Shown here: positions 26,223 through 34,988 of the stretch, piece by piece
Position numbering within the stretch: the first letter of the stretch is position 1
Layout: each line of letters opens with the position of its first letter
Assembly (NCBI GenBank): GCA_964542645.1
Contig: CAZIUG010000008.1
Coordinates: forward strand, 248,001 to 312,000
Length of the DNA stretch: 64,000 nucleotides
DNA from: Moanibacter sp964542645
Lineage (GTDB): Bacteria > Verrucomicrobiota > Verrucomicrobiia > Opitutales > UBA2987
Reading direction: 5' to 3'
Notes under the pieces: generated by a model
The model's database searches: none
What the model saw: only the letters and a program-made list of their open reading frames with translations
Told to the model about the DNA's origin: nothing
Program-made: the position numbers and the translations under genes

Positions 26223-27374
26223 CTACGAAATCTTCTCGAGGGTTTTTTCAATGTCTCGATGGGCCAGCTTTCTCGGGTTATTAGACAAGCGTTCCACGTT
26301 CGCCTGTTCGGCAATCCAGGTGATTTCATCTTCGGCCAGGATACCTGCATCGCGCAGCTGAAGAGGAGCGCCAACTGATTCCATCAGCGATTGGATTCTC
26401 TCTGCGCCACGCTCCGCGGTCGGCTGATCCAGAAGTTCAAGCAGAAGAGCGATGCGGAATTGTACCTGGCCAGCGCCTCTCGGGTCAGTGCAATCCGTCG
26501 AATTAACTGATGCATTGAACTTGAGAATCTCTCCGAGAGTCAGGGCCACGGCAAAGCCGTGAGGCAGCCCAAAGCGAGTCGTGATCGCATAGGAAATGGC
26601 ATGCGGTGCCGTCGTTTTGCTGATATTGATGGCCTTCCCCGACAAAAAAGCCGCCCGGCACATTGCCATACGAGCTTCAGGCGTGGGATGCTGCACGCAG
26701 TGCAAGAGGTTCCCCAGCACCAGGTGGACCGATTCCGATGCATAACGAATGGATTCGTCGGTAGCTCCAACTGCCCAGATCGACTCGACAGATTGAGAAA
26801 AGGCATCCAAACCGGAGGCTGCGGTGATGCCCGCCGGCAGGCTGTGAGTGAGCCGAGGATCAATTACCACATGACTCGGAAGCAGACGCGAATCAGCGAC
26901 CGAATACTTCTGTCCATCTACGTAAGCCACCGCGAAATGTGTAGCCTCGCTGCCAGTTCCGGCAGTGGTAGGAATGGCGATGAGAGGTGGTCCATTCTTT
27001 TCAATGTCGCAAAGGCCAGTGATCATCTTTCTGGGATCAGCCTGATGATCGGCCAGAGTACCAATCAGCTTAGCCAGATCGATTGCTGTACCACCACCGA
27101 CCGCGATCACAACATCGGGACTCGACCCACAAAACTGCTGAATACCGCGCTGAATGTCCTCAAGTTTAGGATTTGGTTTGAAACCCGAAAACCGTTCTAT
27201 GCCGCAATCAGCAAACAGAGTTTCAAGTTCATCTGCCGCTCCCGACACTTCGTAAGCAGGCTCGTCCGCCACGAGGAAGACCTTCCGTCCTCCTAACTGG
27301 TCGAGAATAGCCGCGACTTCTGCAATCGCACCTTCTCCATAATGAACATCCTGATTCTGTGATTCTATCTGCAT
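26223..27374 (-). CDS. Iron-containing alcohol dehydrogenase, phosphonoacetaldehyde reductase / 2-hydroxyethylphosphonate dehydrogenase type
   Basis: A 383-residue group III Fe-ADH. The NAD site is GGGTAIDLAK, and PTTAGTGSEAT is present. Metal ligands would be D190, Q194 (glutamine in place of the usual histidine), H258 (TAPHAIS) and H272 (LPHG). The KTTAPHAISY block is typical of the phosphonoacetaldehyde-reductase subgroup related to PhpC/FomC. In this operon, with PhnY and PhnA, the most sensible direction is oxidation of 2-hydroxyethylphosphonate to phosphonoacetaldehyde; this is inference. It is the last gene of the three, 9 nt after phnY, and ends only 31 nt from the left repeat. Confidence 0.85.
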   Translation of the reverse strand: MQIESQNQDVHYGEGAIAEVAAILDQLGGRKVFLVADEPAYEVSGAADELETLFADCGIERFSGFKPNPKLEDIQRGIQQFCGSSPDVVIAVGGGTAIDLAKLIGTLADHQADPRKMITGLCDIEKNGPPLIAIPTTAGTGSEATHFAVAYVDGQKYSVADSRLLPSHVVIDPRLTHSLPAGITAASGLDAFSQSVESIWAVGATDESIRYASESVHLVLGNLLHCVQHPTPEARMAMCRAAFLSGKAINISKTTAPHAISYAITTRFGLPHGFAVALTLGEILKFNASVNSTDCTDPRGAGQVQFRIALLLELLDQPTAERGAERIQSLMESVGAPLQLRDAGILAEDEITWIAEQANVERLSNNPRKLAHRDIEKTLEKIS

Positions 27375-27383
27375 TGCCGATGT

Positions 27384-28802
27384 TCACCAAGGAAGTGAAA
27401 AGGTCTTCACCGTCGTCATGAACTTCATTGCTTCAATGACCCCTTCCTTGATCCCCAGCCCCGAATCTTTAATGCCGCCGAATGGCGACAACTCGATCCG
27501 GTATCCCGGTACTTGATTGATATTTACCGTTCCCGTTTCCAGAGATTGGATCGCCTTGGTCGCCGCCGCCAAATCGTTGGTCACCACGCCTGAGGAAAGC
27601 CCGAAATTTGAGCTATTGGCCAACTCGATGGCATCATCCAGGTCTCGCACGGTGAGGATCGGAGCCAGTGGCCCGAAGGACTCTTCGCACACCATTTCAG
27701 TCGTCCGTGGCACATCAGCAATGACTGTCGGCTCCAGCAGTGCTCCGGTCCGTTTGCCTCCGATCAGCAGCTTGGCGCCTTCATCAATCGCTTGCTGAAC
27801 GCGGCGTTCCAGGAGTTGCGCGGCTTCTTCGTCAATCACCGTGCCGATACAGGTGGCTTCGTCGGCCGGATCGCCACATGGGTATTCGCCTGTTTTATCT
27901 ATCAACCGTCGGGTGAATTCCTTGACAATGGGCTCATGAATCAACAAGCGTTTCACGGCCGTGCAGCGCTGCCCACTATTGCGGTAACAGCCTTCGGCAG
28001 CCAGTGTGACCGCTAAATCCAGATCGGCATCTTCGAGAACGATCAGGGGGGAATTGCCACCCAGCTCCAGACAGAGCTTCTTGTAACCGGCGATGGAAGC
28101 AATCCGCTTCCCGACGGGCGTTCCGCCGGTGAAGGTTACAAGTTGCACACGCTCGTCGCGGATCATTGGCTCCACCACCTCATCGATCTCACCGGCAAAG
28201 ACACTCAGCATCCAGCCCGGTAATCCTGCTTCGTAAAACAATTCGGCGAACCGGATCGCGGTAAGCGGTGTCTTGATGGACGGCTTCACCATGATCGGGG
28301 TTCCCGCTGCAATCGCCGGAGCGACCTTGTGCGCCACTTGGTTTAAGGGATGATTAAACGGGGTGATCGCCGCTGCGAGGTTCAGCGGATCGCGTTGCGT
28401 GAAAATCTTGCGGGATTTGCCCTGCGGCGAGATATCACAAGAGAAAATCTGACCGTCATCCTGCAGCGCTTCGATGGCAGCGAACTGAAGGACGTCTTGA
28501 GCCCGGCCAACTTCGTAACGTGTCTCACGCATACAGAGTCCCGATTCGAGCCGGATCAAATGAGCGAACTGCTCAGCTTGATCGGTTAACAGGTCCCTAA
28601 CCTTATTTAGAATCTCAGATCGCTCGTAGCGCGATAGCGGTTCGGACCCACCCAGCGCCCCGGTGATCGCATCTTCGAGATGATATCGGTCCATTACCGA
28701 TACCGTACCGCTCAGTGAGCCATCGTATGGATAGTAGACATCGAATTTCCGATCGGTGGTGATCGCTTCGCCACAAATATAGGATGGCAGATCAAGAGGC
28801 AT
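27384..28802 (-). CDS. phnY: Phosphonoacetaldehyde dehydrogenase
   Basis: A 472-residue aldehyde dehydrogenase that oxidises phosphonoacetaldehyde to phosphonoacetate with NAD. The usual catalytic positions are present: N150 (TPFNHP), E246 (LELGGNSP) and nucleophile C280 (NSGQRCTAVKR), with the cofactor loop FTGGTPVGK. The GQRCTAVKR form and the short N-terminus match the PhnY / non-phosphorylating glyceraldehyde-3-phosphate-type branch. Position settles the assignment: it lies 9 nt from each neighbour, one of which is phosphonoacetate hydrolase. Its composition is G+C-rich compared with genes outside the islet. Confidence 0.9.
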   Translation of the reverse strand: MPLDLPSYICGEAITTDRKFDVYYPYDGSLSGTVSVMDRYHLEDAITGALGGSEPLSRYERSEILNKVRDLLTDQAEQFAHLIRLESGLCMRETRYEVGRAQDVLQFAAIEALQDDGQIFSCDISPQGKSRKIFTQRDPLNLAAAITPFNHPLNQVAHKVAPAIAAGTPIMVKPSIKTPLTAIRFAELFYEAGLPGWMLSVFAGEIDEVVEPMIRDERVQLVTFTGGTPVGKRIASIAGYKKLCLELGGNSPLIVLEDADLDLAVTLAAEGCYRNSGQRCTAVKRLLIHEPIVKEFTRRLIDKTGEYPCGDPADEATCIGTVIDEEAAQLLERRVQQAIDEGAKLLIGGKRTGALLEPTVIADVPRTTEMVCEESFGPLAPILTVRDLDDAIELANSSNFGLSSGVVTNDLAAATKAIQSLETGTVNINQVPGYRIELSPFGGIKDSGLGIKEGVIEAMKFMTTVKTFSLPW

Positions 28803-28811
28803 CTTGCGAGG

Positions 28812-30056
28812 TTAGTTATTGGATCGAGTGCCGTTGCAAACAAATTCGAAGATCTCGAAATTGCGGGGGTCCCCGGCGGCTTTGGCCTGATATCGGTCGT
28901 TCAACGATTCGGACAGGAGCATCGGAACCATTTCTTCGTAGCGTCCCCCATGAGAACGGAGAGAACCATCTAGCTTGGACAAGTCGTGGTGTTCCGGCGT
29001 CCGGCCGATGACCGCATCCCGGGTGGACATCACGAATAGGTCACCGATTCGATCGGCGGGAAGTTCGAGCTTGGAGGCAGCTGCCTCCCGGTCGTGAACC
29101 TCGGCGACACCTGGCAGATCGAAGATCCAACGGCGGATCGCTGAACCTTCCGCTCCTTTGGGAAGGTACACATTCACGGCTCCACCCAATGCCCCATGAT
29201 GCACAACGTAGGGATCGGTGATCGGACAGATGACGCGATAACCCGGACCGAATTGTTTCTCCAGTTCGGTTTCCAGATATATCACGTTGATCGATCCATC
29301 CGCCCGGCACTTGGCGTTCATCCCGTGATCCGCAGTTGCGCCGACGATCGCGCCCTGTTCGATAAGCCGTCCAATTTCTTCATCGATAGCAGCATAAAAG
29401 TCCAGTGACTCAGGCGCCTCGGGCGGAAACTTGTGCTGCATATAATCGGTCAGTGACAGGTAAAGAAAATCCGCCCGGCCCTGTTCGAGCAATTTGACTC
29501 CAGCTCGAAGTACATAAAGACTTGCTTCGGCGGAATAAATCAGTGGCGTCGGGCCGACCCGGCCGACCACATCCAAGATTCCGTTCACTTTTTCCGTAAC
29601 CTCGTCAGCTTTTTCGGCGCTGAAGACGATCCCGTCCATGTTCTTGGAGAGCAACTCGCGAAGCTTATCTTTGGCAGTCACCATTGCCACCTTGCGCCCC
29701 GCTTGCGATGCCGCGGCCAGAATCGATTCGTTTCGGAGAAACTTGCTCGAGTTGGTCATGACCTCTTCCCCAGTTTCCGGGTCGAGAATATAGTTTCCCG
29801 CGATTCCCGTCTGATTAGGGGGTGTGCCAGTCACGATCGCGCAGTTGTTCACGTTGGTGAATGAAGGTAAAGCCGCTCGCACCATGCCACGATAGCCTTT
29901 CGCGGCCATCCTCTGCACATGAGGCATGCGATCCTGAGCCATTGACACGCTGAGATATTCATCTGCGCAACCATCAATGCAAATCACGGCGATCGGCCGG
30001 TCAGGAACGTCCAAGACAATGCCATTCACGGAAATTTTGGCCGGTTTAGGGTTCAT
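28812..30056 (-). CDS. phnA: Phosphonoacetate hydrolase
   Basis: A 414-residue alkaline-phosphatase-superfamily enzyme that cleaves the C-P bond of phosphonoacetate to acetate and phosphate. The two-zinc site can be read as D28, T67 (PSFTNVNN, the catalytic threonine), D204 and H208 (DYMQH), D243-H244 (ADHG) and H369 (RSHGGRYEE), the same order as in characterised PhnA. There is no signal peptide, so it is cytoplasmic. It is the first gene of the islet operon, and the 120 nt between its start and the tRNA-Leu gene must contain the promoter. No phnSTUV or other phosphonate transporter is in the window. Confidence 0.93.
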   Translation of the reverse strand: MNPKPAKISVNGIVLDVPDRPIAVICIDGCADEYLSVSMAQDRMPHVQRMAAKGYRGMVRAALPSFTNVNNCAIVTGTPPNQTGIAGNYILDPETGEEVMTNSSKFLRNESILAAASQAGRKVAMVTAKDKLRELLSKNMDGIVFSAEKADEVTEKVNGILDVVGRVGPTPLIYSAEASLYVLRAGVKLLEQGRADFLYLSLTDYMQHKFPPEAPESLDFYAAIDEEIGRLIEQGAIVGATADHGMNAKCRADGSINVIYLETELEKQFGPGYRVICPITDPYVVHHGALGGAVNVYLPKGAEGSAIRRWIFDLPGVAEVHDREAAASKLELPADRIGDLFVMSTRDAVIGRTPEHHDLSKLDGSLRSHGGRYEEMVPMLLSESLNDRYQAKAAGDPRNFEIFEFVCNGTRSNN

Positions 30057-30176
30057 CTACTAATGGGAAGGAGCTTATTAATAATTTCATGGTACATAAG
30101 ACAAGAGATTAGCCGGTAATAGAACAGTAATAAAAAGTGTAATTTATGTAAAACATTGAAATACAATAATTTAAAA

Positions 30177-30261
30177 TGGTGCCCGGGGCGGGACTCGAAC
30201 CCGCACGCCTTTCGGCACTAGATCCTAAATCTAGCGTGTCTGCCAATTCCACCACCCAGGC
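30177..30261 (-). tRNA. tRNA-Leu (anticodon UAG)
   Basis: An 85 nt class II tRNA including an encoded CCA (30177-30179). The acceptor GCCTGGG pairs with CCCGGGC; the anticodon stem CTAGA/TCTAG encloses loop TTTAGGA with anticodon TAG (reads CUA, Leu). A long variable arm TGCCGAAAGGCG and a T-arm GCGGG-TTCGAGT-CCCGC complete it. Its 3' end borders the phosphonate islet and supplies the direct repeat found again at 26171. Confidence 0.95.
30180..30200 (-). repeat. tRNA-Leu 3' end serving as right attachment-like repeat
   Basis: This is the acceptor 3' strand and half of the T-arm of the intact tRNA-Leu gene. It is repeated at 26171-26191 with one mismatch (C to T within the T-loop). Together the two copies bound the phosphonate operon. 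Confidence 0.75.
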
Positions 30262-30527
30262 GAAAGTTACGGCACAACCTAAACCACAATTGTGAGTGGT
30301 CCGCAAGTTCTGCCCACTAATTATTTCGGATCAATTGAACGGCCAAGTCTAACTCTTAGAAAAATATTTCTCCATCTAAAGATCGATTACAAAGATATAT
30401 AGTTCCGGGAATGAATAAACTTATAGATAAAAATTAACCCACTTCTCAATGAAGGAAACCCTGTTAAATAATTCCCAAAAGAGAAAAAGGACCAGACCTA
30501 GAAACCATAAAATATACGATTCGCTAG

Positions 30528-32039
30528 CTATTGCCTGAACTCCGATTTTAAAAGAGGGTATAAGGCGCGGTATCGAGGATAAACTTCAAGGTATTTCACT
30601 AAATCAGGACTTGGTACCGTTTCCTCTCTTTCTCTAATAACTTCATCACACGCTTGCTCTACCGATGAAAAGAGTCCGCAACCAACACCGGCAAGGAGAG
30701 CAGCGCCGTAGGCTGCACCCTCAGTAGTATTCACGATCACGATCCGACTCTCGAATACATCAGCAAGTATCTGCTTCCAGAGGGTACTTTTAGCTCCACC
30801 CCCGGAAGCCACTACTTCGTTGATCTCAATCCCTAATCCTCTCATAAGCTCGACCGAGTCTTTTAGACCAAAAGTAACCCCTTCCAGAACTGACCTAGTA
30901 AAATGTGCTTTAGTATGCCTCAAGGTCAGTCCAAAGAAGACACCCTTTGCATTTGGATCGGGATAGGGGGTCCTCTCGCCAGTCAAGTAGGGTAGGAAAA
31001 TCAGCCCTTCAGATCCTGCTTTAATTTTAGCCGCTTCTAGCGTTAATAAACTATAGGCATCTTGCCCAGTCTCCTTTTCCTTTTTCATTTCCTCCTCTCC
31101 AAGGGTATTACGATACCACTGAAAACTTCCCGCAGCTGACAACATAACCCCCATCAGATGCCACTTCCCTGGAACTGCATGACAGAAAGCATGGAGTCGG
31201 CCATCAGGCTCAACTCGATACTCGTCTGAATGTGCGAAAACGACTCCCGAAGTACCCAGAGTCGCCGAAACTCCCCCCTCCCTAACAATCCCACAACCAA
31301 CCGCCTGCGCTGCCTGATCTCCGGCACCCGCAACGATCGGCAGCCCTTCTGGTAAGCCGGTGATTCCTGCCGCGGCACCGCTAACCTTAGTCGATGCAAC
31401 GGAAGATTCCGTAACTTCCGGCAACCATTTTCTAGGAATCTTTGCCGCCGATAACATATCTTCGGACCAACACCGTCTTGCGACGTCGAGGAAAGACGTC
31501 CCAGATGCGTCTGAAACATCACTATAGAATTCTCCGGAGAGTCTATACCGGATGTAGTCTTTAGGTAAAACTACCTTTGCCGTCTTGGCGAACACCTCAG
31601 GTTCGTTCTCTTCAACCCACATAATCTTAGGAGCCGTGAAACCCGGTAAAATCGGGTTTCCTGTTAGTTTAATAACCTTAGACTCACCTATCCTCTTTGT
31701 CAGAGCGACACACTGATCACCTGTCCTTTGATCATTCCACATGATGCAAGGCCTCAGTACATCTCCCATTTGACCCAGCAAAACCAATCCATGCATTTGG
31801 CCAGTCAGCCCGAGACCAGAAATGTTTGCTGGCCCTATCTCGGATTCCTCCAGAATCCTTCGAATTACGGTCACCGTTGCGACCCACCAATCTTCCGGAT
31901 CACTCTCTGCCCAAAGCGGCTTAGGGGTCACAAAGCCATACTCAGCCATAGCTACAGCCAGGACATCGCCCAATTCGTCAATCAGAACCGCCTTGGCCGA
32001 CGAAGTTCCCACATCAATGCCAATCATGTATGCCATCAA
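30528..32039 (-). CDS. xylB: Xylulokinase
   Basis: A 503-residue FGGY kinase phosphorylating D-xylulose to xylulose 5-phosphate. The N-terminal ATPase-fold start (IGIDVGTSSAKAVL), the xylulokinase-specific TGQMHGLV motif, MWNDQRT, and the catalytic D241 in GAGDQAAQA are all present, as is the C-terminal ASGGGAKS nucleotide motif. A second in-frame ATG at codon 5 could be the true start. It lies 133 nt after xylA on the same strand, consistent with an operon for xylose use. Confidence 0.94.
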   Translation of the reverse strand: MMAYMIGIDVGTSSAKAVLIDELGDVLAVAMAEYGFVTPKPLWAESDPEDWWVATVTVIRRILEESEIGPANISGLGLTGQMHGLVLLGQMGDVLRPCIMWNDQRTGDQCVALTKRIGESKVIKLTGNPILPGFTAPKIMWVEENEPEVFAKTAKVVLPKDYIRYRLSGEFYSDVSDASGTSFLDVARRCWSEDMLSAAKIPRKWLPEVTESSVASTKVSGAAAGITGLPEGLPIVAGAGDQAAQAVGCGIVREGGVSATLGTSGVVFAHSDEYRVEPDGRLHAFCHAVPGKWHLMGVMLSAAGSFQWYRNTLGEEEMKKEKETGQDAYSLLTLEAAKIKAGSEGLIFLPYLTGERTPYPDPNAKGVFFGLTLRHTKAHFTRSVLEGVTFGLKDSVELMRGLGIEINEVVASGGGAKSTLWKQILADVFESRIVIVNTTEGAAYGAALLAGVGCGLFSSVEQACDEVIREREETVPSPDLVKYLEVYPRYRALYPLLKSEFRQ

Positions 32040-32172
32040 ACCTATTCTGAGAGAAATCTAGAGAATTAAACGTTGTAAGTATGAGCGCAACCCCCATTCA
32101 AAATTTTGATCTCTGGAGTACGGAATCTAATACCTCACCTACCTTAATCTCCCAAGTGTCATTTTTATCCGC

Positions 32173-33483
32173 CTATATGAACTCGTTGATCAAATTCTCC
32201 AACATCTCCTGGTTCCCCGAAATATTCAAAGGCTCACCTTTTTCCAGAGCATAGCTCTCTAATTGGCCTAAGTTTACTTTCCCTCCCTCAATACGCTCCC
32301 CGATTCCATTATCCCATGAACAGTATCGTTCCTTTACGAACTCAGCAAGTCGCCCATCTGCGCGAATTGAAGAAGCAATTTTAAGACCTCGGGCGAAAGC
32401 ATCCATTCCTCCTATATGCGCATGGAATAAATCAGCCGTCTCAAATGATTCCCTACGGCGTTTTGCATCGAAGTTTAATCCTCCAGTCACAAATCCGCCT
32501 ATTCTCATTACAATTAACATAATTTTGGTCGTCATATAGAGGTCTGTGGGGAATTGATCAGTGTCCCATCCGAGAAGTGTATCTCCAGTATTCGCATCGA
32601 TCGATCCCAGCGCATTAGCTGCGGTACAAACCTCCAAGTCATGCTCAACAGTATGGCCCGCCAAAGTGGCGTGGTTAGTCTCAATATTAAGTTTAAGATG
32701 ATCTATCAGATTGTATTCTCGGAGGAAATTCAAACAAGCTGCGGCATCAGAATCGTACTGATGCTTAGTCGGCTCACACGGTTTTGGCTCAATGTATAAC
32801 TGTCCTTTAAACCCAATCTCCTGTTTGTATTCCACCGCCATGTGGAGAAAGCGAGCCAGGTTATCTAGTTCCCTTTTTAGATCGGTATTGAGAAGCGTGC
32901 TGTATCCTTCTCGACCACCCCAAAAGACGTAACCAGCACCCCCCAGACGATGGGTCACTTCGATTGCCTTTTTAACCTGAGCTGCCGCATAGGCGAACAC
33001 ATTGACATTACAGCTGGTAGCTGCTCCGTGCACATAACGGGGATGGGTGAAAAGATTTGCCGTTCCCCAAAGGAGTTTTTTTTCCTTTCTTTCCTTCTCT
33101 TCCTCGATAATGTTTACGACAGAATCTAGATTTGCGTTCGTTTCTTTTAGAGACCTTCCCTCCGGAGCAATATCACGGTCGTGGAAACAGAAAAAGTCAG
33201 CGCCCAGCTTCTCTAAGAACTCAAAAAACACCCGAACCCGATTCTGAGCGTTCTCAATCGACTCAGTTCCATCATCCCAGGGCATAAGCGCGGTACCTGC
33301 CCCAAAAGGATCCGAAAGCGGGTTACGCATGGTATGCCAGTATGCCACTGCAAACCGAAGATGCTCCGCCATTGACCTCCCTTCAATCTCCTCGGTACTA
33401 TCGTAGTGTTTGAAGGCCAATGGATTCTTAGAATCCGGGCCCTCGTATTGAATTTCAGATATTTCTGGGAATGCTAAGTTCAT
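32173..33483 (-). CDS. xylA: Xylose isomerase
   Basis: A 436-residue class II xylose isomerase. Catalytic and metal residues fall at the same positions as in the E. coli enzyme: H101 and D104 in CFHDRDIAPEG, E232 and K234 in YIEPKP; the later LGWDTDQFPTD motif supplies further ligands. It interconverts xylose and xylulose, feeding the xylB product into the pentose phosphate pathway. It is upstream of xylB on the minus strand and downstream of the Gfo/Idh and KDG kinase genes. Confidence 0.96.
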   Translation of the reverse strand: MNLAFPEISEIQYEGPDSKNPLAFKHYDSTEEIEGRSMAEHLRFAVAYWHTMRNPLSDPFGAGTALMPWDDGTESIENAQNRVRVFFEFLEKLGADFFCFHDRDIAPEGRSLKETNANLDSVVNIIEEEKERKEKKLLWGTANLFTHPRYVHGAATSCNVNVFAYAAAQVKKAIEVTHRLGGAGYVFWGGREGYSTLLNTDLKRELDNLARFLHMAVEYKQEIGFKGQLYIEPKPCEPTKHQYDSDAAACLNFLREYNLIDHLKLNIETNHATLAGHTVEHDLEVCTAANALGSIDANTGDTLLGWDTDQFPTDLYMTTKIMLIVMRIGGFVTGGLNFDAKRRRESFETADLFHAHIGGMDAFARGLKIASSIRADGRLAEFVKERYCSWDNGIGERIEGGKVNLGQLESYALEKGEPLNISGNQEMLENLINEFI

Positions 33484-33818
33484 CTTAATTTAGATTCTAG
33501 TTTCGCTTGGATTCGGTGAAACTACTTTACTTGCTACCATCAACTGTTTTCGCATTAACCTTAATTCTCACCAATTTTTCAGTGGATCTCTTAATGAGAA
33601 TTTTGACGGTCAAAGATTCTGCATATTCGTTAATAAGTGCGTATGGAAAATGTCACGGGAATATTTGGAATTAGAGTAGTCCTCCACCTGCCACATCATA
33701 GTGGGACAAACAGAAATAAACCCATGAAGAGGAAAATCATATATCGAAGAAAGAGACAAAATAGCACTATAATCGACATATCCCAGATCATTCCCTTGTC
33801 CCCTCCATCAGTCGCTCC
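33484..33818. other. Intergenic region upstream of xylA
   Basis: About 335 nt. Probably holds a xylA promoter separate from the upstream KDG kinase genes. A 67-codon plus-strand frame overlapping the neighbouring gene has no resemblance to a family. No XylR-type operator was recognised. Confidence 0.4.
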
Positions 33819-34886
33819 TCAACCTATTGCCATTTCCTGAGCCCTAAGACTCAACTCTGCCGCTTTGAAAGCATGATTTTGTGTCATAAAAGTCTCTGTC
33901 CGATTGAGCACATCCAGGATAAGCATCCCAAAGGCTGGAAATCCAACCTGACCGGAACATCTGATCTCCTTTTCAGAACCACCGTCCGTTAGGAAAATAA
34001 TATCGCCTGAGGAATCTCTCCCCACATCGAGATATTTCCGTACCTCAATCGTACCTTCCGTTCCTAGGACGAAGGTTCGACCATCGCCCCATCCGCTTAG
34101 TCCGTCTGGAGTAAACCAATCGACTCGGCAATAGCAAGAGCTACCAGTATTCATTATCAACGAAGCTTCTCCAAAATCCTCAAGTTCCGGATATTCCGGA
34201 TTCGCAAAATTTTTCACTCTTGCAAACTTAATTTCAGCATCGGTAGCTCCGGTATAATCAAGAAACTGCTCGAACTGATGCGAACCTATGTCGATCAGAA
34301 TGCCCCCATACTTCTCCTTAACGAAAAACCATTCCGGCCGAGTTGATGCTGCCAGTCGATGCGGCGCTATATTGATTACTTGAAGGACCCTTCCAACAGC
34401 ACCTTCTTTTATCAATTCGCCTGCTTTCCACGCGCTCTCATTGTGTAGGCGCTCACCGTAGTAGACGAGATACTTGCGACCTGTTTCATTAACTTTTAAG
34501 CGAGCTAATTCCAGCTGTTCCAAACTCGTAAAAGGGGCCTTATCGGTAAAGTAGTCTTTTCCGGCGTCCATCACCTTCAATCCGATGGGACCTCTTTCGT
34601 TTGGAACCGCTGCCGCCGCTACCAAATCTACCGATTCGTCCCCAAGAATCCTTTCAAACGAATCAACGATTTCAGCATAGGGAAAATCCTTAGCAAACTT
34701 CGCGGCTCTATCCGGGACTTTATCGTAGACATACTTCAATGTCCCACCAGCATCAATCAGTCCTTTTGTCTGGCCTTTGATATGACCGTGATCGAGAAAA
34801 GCCGAGGCGAATATGAACTCTCCTTCGTCAACTACCCGTTCTGTCTTCCCTTCCGGGACATAGTGCATTCCGCTATTTTTCTGCAT
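33819..34886 (-). CDS. Gfo/Idh/MocA family oxidoreductase with atypical nucleotide loop
   Basis: A 355-residue protein. Instead of GxGxxG the N-terminal loop reads ASAFLDHGHIKGQ, after a strand EFIFASAF; the TDKAPFTS segment substitutes for EKP, and GGILIDIGSHQFEQFLDYT is the usual substrate-domain helix. It probably oxidises or reduces a sugar, or acts as a redox-silent member of the family. It lies between KDG kinase and xylA on the same strand, 102 nt after the kinase, so a uronate or aldonate substrate is plausible. Confidence 0.85.
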   Translation of the reverse strand: MQKNSGMHYVPEGKTERVVDEGEFIFASAFLDHGHIKGQTKGLIDAGGTLKYVYDKVPDRAAKFAKDFPYAEIVDSFERILGDESVDLVAAAAVPNERGPIGLKVMDAGKDYFTDKAPFTSLEQLELARLKVNETGRKYLVYYGERLHNESAWKAGELIKEGAVGRVLQVINIAPHRLAASTRPEWFFVKEKYGGILIDIGSHQFEQFLDYTGATDAEIKFARVKNFANPEYPELEDFGEASLIMNTGSSCYCRVDWFTPDGLSGWGDGRTFVLGTEGTIEVRKYLDVGRDSSGDIIFLTDGGSEKEIRCSGQVGFPAFGMLILDVLNRTETFMTQNHAFKAAELSLRAQEMAIG

Positions 34887-34988
34887 CGGTCCCCTTTCCG
34901 TTTATTGCCATCAAGAAGCAGTGGTTTGTTCGGTCCAACTGCTCAAGATTTTAAAACCTCCTCCCTCATCCGTGCTTTGCATGGACTC

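Larger units (their letters stand above)
26171..30200. mobile_element. tRNA-Leu-bounded phosphonate catabolism islet
   Basis: A 4.0 kb segment bounded by 21 nt direct repeats, with three same-strand genes and nothing else. Its composition differs from its flanks: hand counts give 34/60 G+C at 28021-28080 and 38/60 at 29041-29100, against 22/60 at 25681-25740 and 24/60 at 31021-31080. The orientation is classical: the intact tRNA body lies outside on the right, its 3' end at the islet boundary, and the displaced 3' fragment at the distal end. No integrase gene lies inside, so the element is either a decayed or a non-autonomous cassette. The interpretation as mobile is inference from repeats, composition and gene content. 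Confidence 0.65.

Noticed and set aside
26559..27296. A 245-codon open frame on the plus strand opposite the iron alcohol dehydrogenase.
   Set aside because: It is an antisense shadow of a convincing gene; the protein is rich in Arg and Cys with no family resemblance, and it arises because stop codons are rarer in the G+C-rich islet.
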